64,000 nt of DNA. It comes from Hyperoodon ampullatus (Eukaryota > Chordata > Mammalia > Artiodactyla > Ziphiidae). The stretch is from the NCBI GenBank assembly GCA_949752795.1, contig OX457057.1, positions 97,615,513-97,679,512 of the forward strand, read 5' to 3'. The position numbers and the translations under genes were made by a program. The notes under the pieces were generated by a model. It had not been told where the DNA came from, ran no database searches, and saw only the letters and a program-made list of their open reading frames with translations. Of this stretch, positions 1 through 27,310 are shown piece by piece. Position 1 is the stretch's first letter. Every line of letters begins with the position of its first letter.

Positions 1-90
1 TGAGGTAAAAATAAAGAGTTCAGACCTAATAAGAAAGGGTCATAGAAAATGTTGGAAGAATTTGGAGAATTATTAGATAAAGTGATTTTT

Positions 91-429
91 TTTTTAATTT
101 ATTTATTTTTGGCTGCATTGGGTCTTCCTTGCTGCGCGGGGACTTTCTCTAGTTGTGGCGAGTGGGGGCTACTCTTTGTTGCGATGCGTGGGCTTCTCAT
201 TGTGGTGGCTTCTCTTGTTGCAGAGCACGGGCTCTAGGCGTGCGGGCTTCAGTAGTTGTGGCACATGGGCTCAGTAGTTGTGCCTGCAGGCTCTAGAGCA
301 CAGCTCAGTAGTTGTGACACATGGGCTCAGTTGCTCCGTGGCATGTGGGATCTTCTCGGACCAGGGCGCAAACCTGTGTCCCCTGCATTGACAGGCAGAC
401 TCCCAACCACTGTGCCACCAGGGAAGCCC
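91..429 (-). mobile_element. CHR SINE, long form
   Basis: tRNA-derived SINE on the minus strand. The promoter end (cttccctggtggcacagtgg) is at the right and the A-rich tail at the left. At about 340 bp it keeps the internal segment missing from the short copies, and it is more diverged, so older. Confidence 0.85.
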
Positions 430-1519
430 TGATGTTTTTTTAATAGTGCCATTTGGAGATGATGAGAGGGAAGAGGGGCTTTGAGCTAGAAGTTTGAGAA
501 AATTGCAGCAGTAACATCCAGTAGGTATACGTCAGGCTCAGATAGATGTGTGAGGAGTAGAAAGGATTAATTTGAGAAATGCATAAGAAGAAGATTTTGT
601 TACAGCTTGATGTAAGGAGAGAAGAGTGAGTAGGTTCCAGATGACTCTTAGATTTCGTACCTGGAAGGAAGGTAAGATGGTGGCACTTTTCATGGTGATG
701 TAGAAGCTGAATGGGTCAAAGCCTTGGTATAAAACAATTCATTCTTTATTTGTATGAAATGCTATGGAACACCTACTGAAACAAATCCTGTATTTAGTTC
801 TGTGGTCAGTAAGAGGTGCTTTCTTTTAAGAGATAGAATTGGATGCCTAATAAAAACTTGGGTGAATATATGTTGTGTGATAATAAAGAGAAGGACAAAC
901 TGACATTTTATCAGGGAGCCTTGGAAAAACATGAGAGAGAGAGTGCAACATTTCTTTCTTTTTTTTTTTTTTTTAAATCAGCACCTTCATAGGGGTAGAA
1001 CTTAATGAGATGGGTAAAAATTGATTCTGAGATTAATAAACTTATTATTTCACTCAAAATAATCCAACATCAATGGTAGAAATGCTGTTTTCAATACATT
1101 AAAGAATGGTGCACATTACTTCATTAATCTCTACTTTTTGTAGTTAATTTTGTAGTTGCTGCTAGCATGGGATAATCTGGGAATTGTGTGTTATAGACTA
1201 TTTTAAATGTAAGTGGTATGCTTTTGTATTCTCTTCCTCAAAATTGAATCATTAGGGGTTTTTTTAGATATGCATGGGAGAAATCACTTCTTTCTCACAC
1301 TGTCATTAGGAAGTTCTTTGTGTGCTCCTTGAATATTAACTGTTTTTGTGCTACCCCGATTATCAATTAAGTGATAAGAACACAGATAAAATCATATATA
1401 AATGTGCCTTTTGATTCTCTAAAAATGTAGATGTTTGAAATTATAAAATTATTTGAATTTTATTTTAACTAATGTTTTTGGTTGATAGAGTTGAGAAATA
1501 TTAATAAAGGATCATGCTT

Positions 1520-2180
1520 ATTGAACAATAGTCATTCATCTGTTCAGCAATATTTATCTACGTAACCAATTTATGTCAGGCACAGTTCTAGGCCCTGGGA
1601 ATACGAAGATAAATAAACGTTCATGGAGCTTATATTTTGTGGAGAAGACAGGAGATGAAATATGTAATGTGAAGAAGTGATATGTGCTTTTAAAAATATA
1701 ACAGAGTAAGGGGAGAGAATGTGATTGGGTGGGGGCTGTTTAGATAGATTAGTCAGGGAAGGCTGTTCTGAGGGAAGCAGAAACCTGGGTGAAGAAGATC
1801 TTGTAAAAACTTATTCCAGGCAGAGAGAATGGTAAATGTGAAGATCATGAGACAAGATCTAGCTCATTGAGAACCAGTTTGGTATGTTGGAGGAAAAACA
1901 AGAAAGCTGGTCTGACAAGTGCAAGACAACAAAGTGGAGAATAATAGGAGTTGAGGGTAAAGGGGTAGACAGGGGCCGGAACATATTGGGCCTTATTGCC
2001 CATGAGTTTTATTTTGAGTGTAATTGGACACCATAGGAGAGTTTTGGGACAGAGTTGTGTCATGATCTGATTTACATTTTACAAAATTCATTCCAGCTAC
2101 TGAGTGGAAAACTGACCATAGGAAAGGTGAGGTCTAAAGCATTGGACCACTTAGGAAGCTTTTGCAATGATCTAGGCCTA
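1520..2180 (-). mobile_element. L2-like LINE 3' region
   Basis: The minus strand resembles the L2 3' end (reversed: the ttcagcaatatttat and caggcacagttctagg portions) and continues into reverse-transcriptase-proximal sequence. Old and without an open frame. Confidence 0.6.
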
Positions 2181-2369
2181 TGGTTTCCAGTATGCTCATG
2201 ATCATTGTGGTGCAAGAAGAAACTGTTAGAGCTATATTTATTTTTATTTTTAAAAATTAAGCTCTACTAATTCAGTATACATATTGGTCCTGGCACCCAC
2301 ATTCCATCTGTATGTTAGCTACATGTCACTTACCAGTTTTGGCCTGAGTAACTGGGTGAATGTTGAAGT

Positions 2370-3900
2370 CATTTACTGAGATGAGATACATGGTGGAGCA
2401 GGGTTTGTTTGAGGGTAAGGGTGGGGAAGCAGTAACTCAGTTTGGGCATTTTAAGTTTGAGATGTCTACTAGAAATATAAGATTTATCAGGTAAGTAATT
2501 TAGATATATGTGTCTGGAGCCAAGGTTAGAAGCCAGGGTATGGATTAGAGATCTAAATTTGGGAATCATTAGCACAGAGGCAGTGTACAAGAACTTTGGA
2601 GCCAACCTGTGTGTATTCAAATTTCAGCTTTGCCACTTACTATGTAGTGGTGGACAAGTGAATTTGTCATCTGTCTATAAAATGGGGATAGTAATAATAT
2701 CTACCTCACTGGGTTATTGTGAGGATTAAATGAGTTAACACAAGTAAAGTGTTTAGAATAGTGTCTGGCATGTAGTACTCACTAGCTGTTAACTCTTATC
2801 AGTTTATGAGTGGTGTTTAAAACCATGAGCTTAGATGAGATGACCTAGAGAGTGAATTTACATAGAGAAAAGGTCCAATGAAGGAGCTCTGAAGCAATAC
2901 AACCTTTAGAATTCAGAGACAGGAGGGAGGACACTGAGAAGGAGTGGGGTAGGAGTCAAACCAGTAGGATGTTGGATCTAGAAGCTTGCCTAATGAAGAA
3001 AATATTTCAAGAGAAGTCATCAACTTGGACCAGTTCTGCTTGAGAGTTTGAGTAAGATGAGGACTGAGAATTGACCATTGGATTTGTTAAGATGGAAGTT
3101 GGAGACTTTGAGAAATGGGTAGAGTAGTGCATATGAACACCTGATTGGAGTGGGTTAAGGAGAGAATTGGGGGAAAGAATTGAAGAACATGTATATAGAC
3201 AACTCAGAGGGGTTTTGCTATGAAGAGGAAGAGAGAAAATGGAGTGGTAGCTAGAGGAAGATTTGTGGAGTCAAGGAAAGGTAGGAAATGGGGTGTGTTT
3301 GTGTTGATTTTAAGATGGATAGTATAGCAAGTTTGTATAACAAAGAGAGTGACCCAGTGGGTAGAGAAAACTTGACGATATTTGAGTGACATGGGACAAT
3401 TGTAGCAGCCAAGACCTTGAATAGGTAAAATGAGGTGGGTAAGTGCACAGCCTCCAATTGTGAACTCTCTCCAGGGTTAGTCTTAGACACTGGCAGAGGT
3501 AGTTCATCCACTGATAAAGGTAGAGATTAATGGAGGTGCAGATAGATTGGTGGGTTTGGTTATGGGAAAATGAGATAATTTTTTCAGAGTGTTTTACTTT
3601 TTCCATTAAGAGGGTGGCAGGATCATTAGCTGAGAGTCAGAGTGGGTAGGGGTTTGTAAGGTTTGAGAGAGAGAAGGTGGTGTCAGATAGGCATCTTGGA
3701 AGGGGGGAGAATGAGTTGACTAAGGAAGTGCAGGTGGAATGTCAAGGAGTTCAGGTGGTCCATCTGACATTTGTGGTTGTTAAAGTGATTCCAGCTGGCT
3801 GAGGAGGGAAATGTGGTCTTGAGGGGGTATACAGTGGAAAAGTGGTAGGGACGATGCCTCCTCTGTTGTGAACTCTTTAGTCTCATGGCTGAGAGGATTG
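2370..3900. repeat. Old interspersed repeat tract interrupted by a MIR
   Basis: Shares phrases such as gatgtctactag, gagatgacctagag and gactgagaattgaccattgg with known old mammalian repeats; a related tract lies at about 17,400-18,100. The family is not named here. Confidence 0.5.
2575..2800 (+). mobile_element. MIR
   Basis: Typical order: tttgccacttac, ataaaatggggatag, ctcactgggttattgtgagg, gtgtctggcatgtag. Confidence 0.75.
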
Positions 3901-4019
3901 CTGCTTCTTAGGTCCATGGATGTCGACAGAGGAATTAATAAAAGTGAATAAGCCAAAAAAAATCATTTCATTTTTGCGTATGTTCAGTGTCTATGTCATT
4001 CACGATGTTTCATGTAGAG

Positions 4020-4242
4020 CAGCGGTCTTCAACTTTTTTGGCACCAGAGACCCGTTTCATGGAAGACAGTTTTGCCACGGGAGGCAGAGGGGAGGCAGGG
4101 GGATGGTTCAGGTGGTAATGCGAGCAATGGAGAGCGGCAAATGAAGCTTTGCTTGCTCGCGGCTCACCTCCTCCTGTGCGGCCTGGTTTCCAACAGGCTG
4201 AGGACTGCTGTCAGTCCGCCGCCCAGGGCTTGGGGACTCTGG
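4020..4242. mobile_element. hAT-type non-autonomous DNA transposon
   Basis: Termini cagcggtcttcaac and ttggggactctgg resemble imperfect inverted ends of the CAG-GGTCCCCAAC type. It is bounded by a perfect 8-bp target-site duplication atgtagag (4012-4019 and 4243-4250), the hAT hallmark. The family name is not assigned. Confidence 0.75.
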
Positions 4243-4550
4243 ATGTAGAGGATGAGTTCCTAGAGGTGTTTATGTTGCTGTATCTCCTTTAGAGTGCCTA
4301 CGTTACACAGGTGATAATCAAGATGGCCCTGGAACACTTTCAGTGAATTATATTTGGCTGCTGTGTTATATAAAGAAAGTAAAATCTCTACTGGAGAAGC
4401 TTTATAGTTTTTCCTGATAGATAGAAAACCTCACCAAAGTTTTCCCTAGGACCTGTGGTTTCTGTTAATCTAGAATTATCACTTATGTTGATTTCATACT
4501 TTTGAGCTGGATTACAGATGAATTCAAAGTCTGGTTTTCTTTTGTTTCAG

Positions 4551-20593
<16,043 letters not shown>

Positions 20594-20616
20594 AGAGTGT
20601 GGATATTAAATAAAAG

Positions 20617-20706
20617 GTAAAACTTTGAACAGTTTAATTATAGTGCTGTACTGATGTCTCTTGACTTTGTAAACTTTTTCTAATTACAAATGTTCTTCTT
20701 TCCTAG
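20617..20706 (+). other. GNAI3: Short intron in the GNAI3 3' UTR
   Basis: Bounded by gtaaaa at the 5' side and tttcctag at the 3' side with a T-rich tract before it. The upstream junction lies 23 nt after the stop codon, closer than the roughly 50-nt distance that usually triggers nonsense-mediated decay. Confidence 0.65.
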
Positions 20707-22127
20707 TTATTACAGTGTGGAGTGTTGAGACCAGACTTCTTTTGCTGTCTCATTGGGCAGCTGCAAGCATGAACGGGACCAGGGAATGGCAGCGGCATGC
20801 AGAATTTTAGTACTCTTTAGCACAATCTTCTGTATTAGGGAACTCTTAATTGACATGAGATGCTAAAGTCAGACATTGGAATTGGAACAACTGTAAAGTA
20901 TGATTTGATCATCAAGACATCACTTGGATTTCACAATCTCAAATGTTTAGGGCAGATGTCAAGTTGAGGTGCTGCATTCCAGAACTTCAATATGTAGCTT
21001 ACTCTTTTTTTTTCCTTCTTGACAAACCATTTTTTAAGTTGTTTTTTGTTGTTGTTGTTTTTTTTTTATCAAGGGAAGAGTAACTTCACTAAATTTTATT
21101 TCTTTGTGAAAGAATCTTTATTAAAACACACACAGTCTTAACTATGCACATGATGTGACCAGATCATCTTGAAAATTTTCCTCGTAGTAGGAACTCTTTG
21201 TTTTTAACTCTTGGTATGGTCAGAATATAATATTTCCATAATTACTTAATTCTTTACGATTATTGGGGCTTTAATTATAGCTTTTTTGGATGAAATTTAC
21301 GTTATTATCCTGTTCAAAGTACCATTATGGTTTCTAAATGGTAATTACATTGAAGAATTTGTGTAGTAAGATTCCAGCTCTTTTTTTAAGCTTGTGGTTG
21401 AAGGTTAACCTGGTTTATGCTGATTACCGAATTACTAGATAAATGCTGATGTAGTATGATGAAGTCAGCTTCTTGGATACAGACACACCCGGGGCAGCTG
21501 CCAGTTAGAAATGCAAATTGCTAAATTCCAAACAGAACCAGTGACTTTGCTGCTACACATCTGCTAAATTGACCACTTCAATTCTTGCTTGTCCGTCTCA
21601 GTCATAGGGAGTTCTGTAAAAGATGCCCCTTGTTTTCCATCTTCCATTGGCTTTTTCTGTTGGGAAACATCTAAAGTGTATTAACAGTGCATGCCTTTAC
21701 TTTGTAAACGTGGTGCCAAATCCCTGTTTGCCATTGTTTTTATTGTAGCAATGTTCATTGTAGTAATCCTTAGTCAGTACCTTCTTTTGCTGAAACTATT
21801 GATTTGGGGACTTTTTTTCCACTTTGTTGTGTGTACAGATTTTAATCTGTTATAGTTGGCAGCAGTATTAAAATGGTGAGTAAAGAGTCCAGGTTTGTTC
21901 CTGTTTGTAACTAGTCCTTTCTGGAAGTATTTTCTTCTGTTGCTTTTTGCCCCTGCTGTGTGCTTAGGCCTTTGTCTGAGAATGGGTTTAGGTAGAAGGG
22001 TTCCCTGAAGGTGTTAGTCTTTTGGTGTAATAGTATTGTTGAATCTTGGCCTGACTGAGCGTGTTATGTCATATCTGTGTTAGTGATATGCAGTCAAAAC
22101 TCATTTTCCAGATTTACATTTTGGTTG

Positions 22128-22220
22128 TGTGGAGAGCTCTATTCACCTCAGCCTGCAGGTCCTTTTGTACAATGTGGAGAGCTCTATTCACCTCAGCCTG
22201 CAGGTCCTTTTGTACAATGT
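22128..22220. repeat. Perfect 45-bp tandem duplication in the GNAI3 3' UTR
   Basis: Two identical 45-bp units (22128-22172 and 22173-22217) plus three bases of a third. Each begins tgtggagagctctattc and ends ttttgtacaa. No differences between copies. Confidence 0.97.
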
Positions 22221-22995
22221 ACAGCAAATGTCATTAAATATTGAATGGTCCATTAGGGGAAGGCAAATGAAGAGAATGCATTTTAAGCATTCCAAATCAG
22301 TAGTTTGAGCAGTGCCTTTTGGGGTCCGATCTTTTTGGATTGGATTCTATTTCATCTTTTGATGTGACCTTTCACTAGTTTAAAAAAAAAATGGTTGGTG
22401 GTCATCAAAGCTGGTTCAGAAAGCAAGCCACAGCACTTCAGTGCCTTTATTGCTAGTTTTTTTTTTTTTCTTTCGTGGGAAAAATATAACTATACAGAGG
22501 GTATAACCGTATTATCTAACAGTTTTTTTGTTTTTTAGGATTGGCAAAACTGCATCTAAAAGAAAGAAAATTATCAGCTTCAATTGGTGATTGACTTATG
22601 CCCACAATGTAAATAGGGATAGTTCTTGTTCATTTTGAATATATCTTTTCCTTATTGTATTCTGTGATATAGGATCATCTGGAAATGAGAACTGGTAGAA
22701 TGTTGGTTTAACTGTAGTCTTTCTATAGTCTGGGCTAATGGGATGGCATTGATAACACAAAATAAGGGATAATCCAAAAAAATTAATACTTTGAAATGCA
22801 TTTTGTATTTTCATTTGAATACGTCTGTCTGATATGTTAATTTTTAGCCCTTCTGTCAATGAAAAACAGTAGTTCTCCACATTTTTGCCTCTACACCATT
22901 TACATTTGTCCTGTGTTTACATGAGGATCACCTCCTACCCCCCATGCCAAATAATTTATCAAAATGCACATTCCTTAAGGACACAGGGACACAGT

Positions 22996-23145
22996 TTCAG
23001 TCAGTGGTTTTCAAATATGCCTTAAGTCAAAATCACCTGGATCCATCTCAGAGATTGACTCTTGGCTGGTGGGCTGGCATTCTGTAATTTTAAAAAGGTG
23101 ATTCTGATCATCAGCCTTACAAATCATTATTGTATCAATATATTG
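22996..23145 (+). mobile_element. MER20-like fragment in the GNAI3 3' UTR
   Basis: Contains cagtggttttcaaatatgcc, aaaatcacctgga and gtgattctgatcatcag, a diverged MER20 pattern. Confidence 0.5.
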
Positions 23146-23373
23146 AATTAAAAGGTCTTTTCTTACAGCAGAGCCAGAATGTGGGAATGAAACCTCATAT
23201 CTATTAGCCTGGAGGAAAAGGATTGATGTTTGTAATCAAAGAAGTGAAAAATTGCCTGTGTCTTTTTGGTGGAGAATACTGGAGATTTGTGATGGATCAT
23301 GTTTCAGAATTTAGGTGCCCAGTCTTTGGACCACATAAGAAATCAGCACATCTAAGAAAATTAAATTTTAACA

Positions 23374-23379
23374 AATAAA
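23374..23379 (+). terminator. GNAI3: Probable GNAI3 polyadenylation signal
   Basis: Canonical AATAAA, followed at about 23,400 by T- and TG-containing sequence. It is about 2.8 kb after the stop codon. No 3' end data are available here. Confidence 0.55.
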
Positions 23380-23395
23380 GAACAGTAAACAGACA

Positions 23396-26170
23396 CTAGC
23401 AGGAAGGATTGTTAACAGTACCTTTATTTTGTTGACAGTCACATCTTCTCCACCTGATTAAAACCCTGGGCTGTAGAATTGCCATCCATTAGGCTCTATG
23501 TAGAGAGGAAGTATTCTGCTCCTTAATGGCCAGTCTTCTCTTACCTTATAATTTCAGCCTTGCAACAGATTTCACCTCCTGGCATGAAAATTCCAGGAAT
23601 TTTTACAGTTATTCATAAGTGGATCTTGAAATGTCTTTTTCACCGTGGACAGTTTAAATTCTAAACCTCTAATTCAGTGTATCATACTGATGGGTTGTTA
23701 TTTTTCACAAGGTGCTGCATTCTAAGAATAGATGGATCAAATTTTTAAAAGCTGTTTTCTTCCCTTGTTTCTTTTTTATTCTCTAATGTATTATATTTGT
23801 GTTTTATTTTATGCACATTATGGAGTATTTAGGAGTAACTGCTGGTTCTTCTAATTTATTTGCCCACCTGTTATTCTTATATCCTGGCCACTGTTCTCTG
23901 ATTTGTAGCTGTGACTTTCTTTGGACATTGCTTGCCTGACCTGACTAGTTACTTTTTATATTTATCCATTTGCTTAGCATCATTCTGGAGTTTCCTGTTG
24001 CAGAGCTCCTTGCTGTATTGGCAGTTACATATAAGAGAAAGTTAGTCTCTCATCCAATTAAAAACCTGTCTTTGATTTTTTTCCTTTCTAGATGTTCAAA
24101 AAACAACAGCCCTCTACTCATTGATATTACCTGTGAAATCTTTCATATGTGACACTGACTTTAAGAACAAAATTATCTCAGTTTCCAAGTACTGCCAGGT
24201 AATTTTTGTGTTCCAGTTTAGACTTCAAAGTACAAATCAGAGATCTGACCTGGACCAGCCACAGCTCTCCGTATAACTTTATGGCCACCAAACACAAGAG
24301 AAAACCAGGCTGCTTAGAGGCCTGGAACTGAAAGTTGCTCTTACTATGAACTATCAGAAAGTAAAAGATTTAAGTGAGGCGTACTGGAGAACTAACTTCC
24401 AGGGTGGTCAAGATCCTTGTTCCTTTACCTTTGTTTAGGTTTTAAATCCCCATTCCCACCCCCCAGTTTTCTCATAACCTTTTATGAGTTACTTGTGCTG
24501 AGGAAAGCACATTTCAGAACAAATCAGGGCAGGATGGTTATTTTCTGATACTATGTCAGGCCTACACCTGGCTTTACTCAAGTCTCTCAGGAATAAGAGA
24601 TAATATGGAATATTATGCAGCAGTAGATACCTGAGGTGCAAGATTAACATACAGATTCTCTGGCTAAACTCTACTCAGTTAAAATGTCTGAGCCAGGTTC
24701 TGGGAATATGTATTTTTAAAATAAATTCCTCAGGTGGTTCTGATGCAGCTAACCTGGGCCAATATTTGGGGACAACTGAATAGACCTTATATTAAAGATC
24801 AACCCAAATAGTAGACAACCTCAAAATCACTAGTGAATGACTAAGTTATTTTTTATTTGCCATTAAGTATAAAGCACCTAAATGACTTAAAGTGCCTTTC
24901 ACCCAGAAAATTAGTATGAGGACTGTTTGGTCAAAGAATATTCCTACGTTTTAGATAGAGTATTTAGTTTTTATATAAAATTAAGGCAAAACTAGAAACT
25001 TGGAGTTTCCAAACTTTTGTTTATTTCACTCCATTTATTTATTCAGTGAAAATTGAAAGATATACCAAAGTAAAGATAAAATCCTATGACAAAGGTAACT
25101 ATGTGTAATAACATGAATATTCATTTACAGTTGGTAGATAAAAGAGCAAAGCTAGCTATAGAATGAAAGTCTTCTTGAGAGGATTTGGGAAGGGGTAGGT
25201 AAGGGGAATAATTAAGGAGTCAAATATAATATAAAATCTTTGTATGCCCAGTGGTATATGTTCTCCCTTCCTGAAATCTAATGGGAATCAACATGGTAGT
25301 AGAAATAATCAAATATTAGTAAACATACTTCTGGGATACACCATCTCAGTGTGTTAGCATTCACTAAGCTGTGAGATCTTTGACAGCTGGCATATTAAGT
25401 TCTGTACAACCTGGTTTATCCTGTCTTCTTACCCTCCACCCCCACCCCCCAGCCATATTCCTTTGGGTTATCCAAACATTTTTACTGAGAGGCTTGTTTA
25501 TATGTAAGAGAATATCTCAGTAGATATAACAAATCATAAGAAATTACCTGTTTTTTCTTGCTTATGTAAGATGAAGGTCCTCAGACTCTTATGAAGTTGG
25601 AGAGTTGCTTGATGTGCTGGGTTCTGGTCTTTTCCCTGCTTCCAGCTAGCTATGAAATCTTTCAGTCTTATATCCCTCATCTAAAGACAGACTAAATTAT
25701 TTCTTCTAGCTGTGATATTCTATGGTTCTGATCAAATAGAAATAACACATTTAAAAGTGTTTTGTAAATACTCTTTATGATACTCAAGATTGTACTCCAC
25801 TGCAAAAAAGGTAACCTAAGACAATACCAACAAATGTATTCATTGTAGCTGGTTGTCTTTTCTCAGCATCACTTTTCCCATATTCATTTCGAAAACCTGA
25901 AGTGAAGTTCAACTACAAATTACCCTATATTTTGCGAAGCAGGGTGAAAAGGTCTTTGTTTTGCATTTAAATCCAGTTCTTTATTTTCTATTCAAACTGG
26001 TGCTTACTTTTCCATGACCAAAGGAAAGAAAAGTTCCTGCAGTCTGCAGTATATCTGTTTGACCTCACAGAGATGTCTTCACGCGTTTACCTAGCAGGAT
26101 CACCAGAGGCTCTGGCACACTTGCAGTCCCTGGCCCAACACTGAAGTCCTGCTGGAATCTGTGCTCCGGG
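23396..26170. other. Intergenic, GNAI3 to mir-197
   Basis: AT-rich. A MER20-like hAT fragment lies at about 24,624-24,780. Nothing else nameable; part may belong to the mir-197 primary transcript. Confidence 0.5.
24624..24780 (+). mobile_element. MER20-like hAT fragment
   Basis: Contains cctcaggtggttctgatgc and caatatttggggacaac, diverged MER20 pattern. Confidence 0.45.
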
Positions 26171-26245
26171 GGCTGTGCCGGGTAGAGAGGGAAGTGGGAG
26201 GTAAGAGCTCTTCACCCTTCACCACCTTCTCCACCCAGCATGGCC
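26171..26245 (+). ncRNA. MIR197: mir-197 precursor hairpin
   Basis: This 75-nt stretch matches the human mir-197 hairpin as I remember it, with one visible substitution (C to A at 26192, on the 5p arm). The mature miR-197-3p is 26218-26239 (starts ttcaccacc, ends cacccagc) and appears unchanged; the 5p arm is 26179-26201. The arms fold back through the loop taagagctctt. The location between the convergent 3' ends of GNAI3 and GNAT2 is the same as in human. A mature microRNA loads into Argonaute and represses target mRNAs. I did not identify the primary transcript's promoter. Confidence 0.95.
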
Positions 26246-26497
26246 GGCACACTTTGGTCTACGGCACATCTCCAAGTATAGAGTGGTTTTTGAATGCTGT
26301 TATTTTTCCCCTTGGGGATGGGGCCACCCAGATTTGGACTATTTGGGGTACGTGATTTTTTTTTATCAGAGTAAGAACTGTTACAAGTAAATGTGTCTTT
26401 TATAGTTATACTGAATTTTTAGACTGAATTTTTGTGCTGCTTTTATTCCTCCTTTAATTGACAGAAACATAAAAGCACATTTCCAATTATATTTTTT

Positions 26498-26770
26498 CCA
26501 TTTTTTTATTGTGTTAAAATATACATAACATAAAATTTGCCATTTAAATTATTTTTAAGTGTATAGTTCAGTAGTACTAAGTACATTCACATCGTTATAC
26601 AACATTACCACCATTCATCTCCAGAACTTTTCTCATCTTCCCAAACTGAAACCATACCTATTAAATAATAATTCCCCATTTCCATTCTACTTTCTGTCTT
26701 TATAAATTTGACTACTTTAGGTACTTCATATAAGTGGAATCATACTGTATTTGTCCTTTTGAGTCAATCA
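26498..26770. mobile_element. Old LINE fragment
   Basis: Blocks such as aacataaaatttgccattt, acattcacatcgttatac and cataagtggaatcatac-type sequence are typical of a common old L1-linked repeat. Orientation is not assigned. Confidence 0.55.
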
Positions 26771-27149
26771 TATTTTTATAAGAAAAACAACTGTCATCAG
26801 ATTTATATGAAATGGAACTTAATTTACATTTGGCTTACTTTCATCAATGTCTAATCATGCAATGCAAGGGAAGTGTTACAGTCTCTGCCCTCTAAGTATA
26901 AGAACAGAAAATTATACCTTCAACAAACAAAGCTATTTATACTTTTACTGTTTTATGCTAATTTCACATTCCATTTTGAGACCAATTTGTATTTAGTGTG
27001 GAGATGATTTTGTTAAATATCTATGATTTAGAGATGTCATAATTTAAAAATGACCAAGGATTTGTTTGGGAATAGAAGGAGCTTAGGAGAATGAGAAAAT
27101 TGACTTTGACGTTATAGTGTATGGTGGGCTGTCGGTATTATGGTGCATA

Positions 27150-27310
27150 TAGAAAGACCACTGGCTTTGGATTCAGAAGACCTGTTTTGGAGTTCTAGTT
27201 CTGCTACTTCCTAGCAGTGTGATCTTGATGAAGACTCTCCACCTCCCTTGGCCTCAGTTTCTTATCTATAAATTGCTAGTGGACCTGGAATATTTTAAGT
27301 TTCTTCTAGC
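27150..27310 (+). mobile_element. MIR fragment
   Basis: Contains ctgctacttcctagcagtg, gatcttgatg and cctcagtttcttatctata. Confidence 0.65.

Larger units (their letters stand above)
1..4550 (+). other. GNAI3: GNAI3 intron 1 (3' part)
   Basis: No exon is recognised. It holds a full-length-type CHR SINE (91-429), an L2-like LINE tract in reverse orientation (about 1,520-2,180), a second old repeat tract (2,370-3,900) broken by a MIR, and a hAT-type transposon (4020-4242). Stretches 430-1,500 and 4,250-4,550 show nothing I can name. Confidence 0.7.
20594..23395 (+). other. GNAI3: GNAI3 3' UTR with an internal intron and poly(A) signal
   Basis: After the stop, 23 nt of UTR lead to a donor AAAAG|gtaaaa at 20617. 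A pyrimidine-rich tract and acceptor tttcctag end at 20706, giving a 90-bp untranslated intron. The last exon then runs from 20707. The likely poly(A) signal is AATAAA at 23374-23379, and transcription should end near 23,395. Another AATAAA at 20609-20614 sits just before the donor. The UTR carries a perfect 45-bp tandem duplication (22128-22220) and a MER20-like fragment. The intron call rests on splice-site pattern and memory of the human transcript; the end site is inferred. Confidence 0.75.

Noticed and set aside
26161..26355. 64-codon open frame over mir-197
   Set aside because: It begins with a non-ATG start and simply overlaps the microRNA hairpin.
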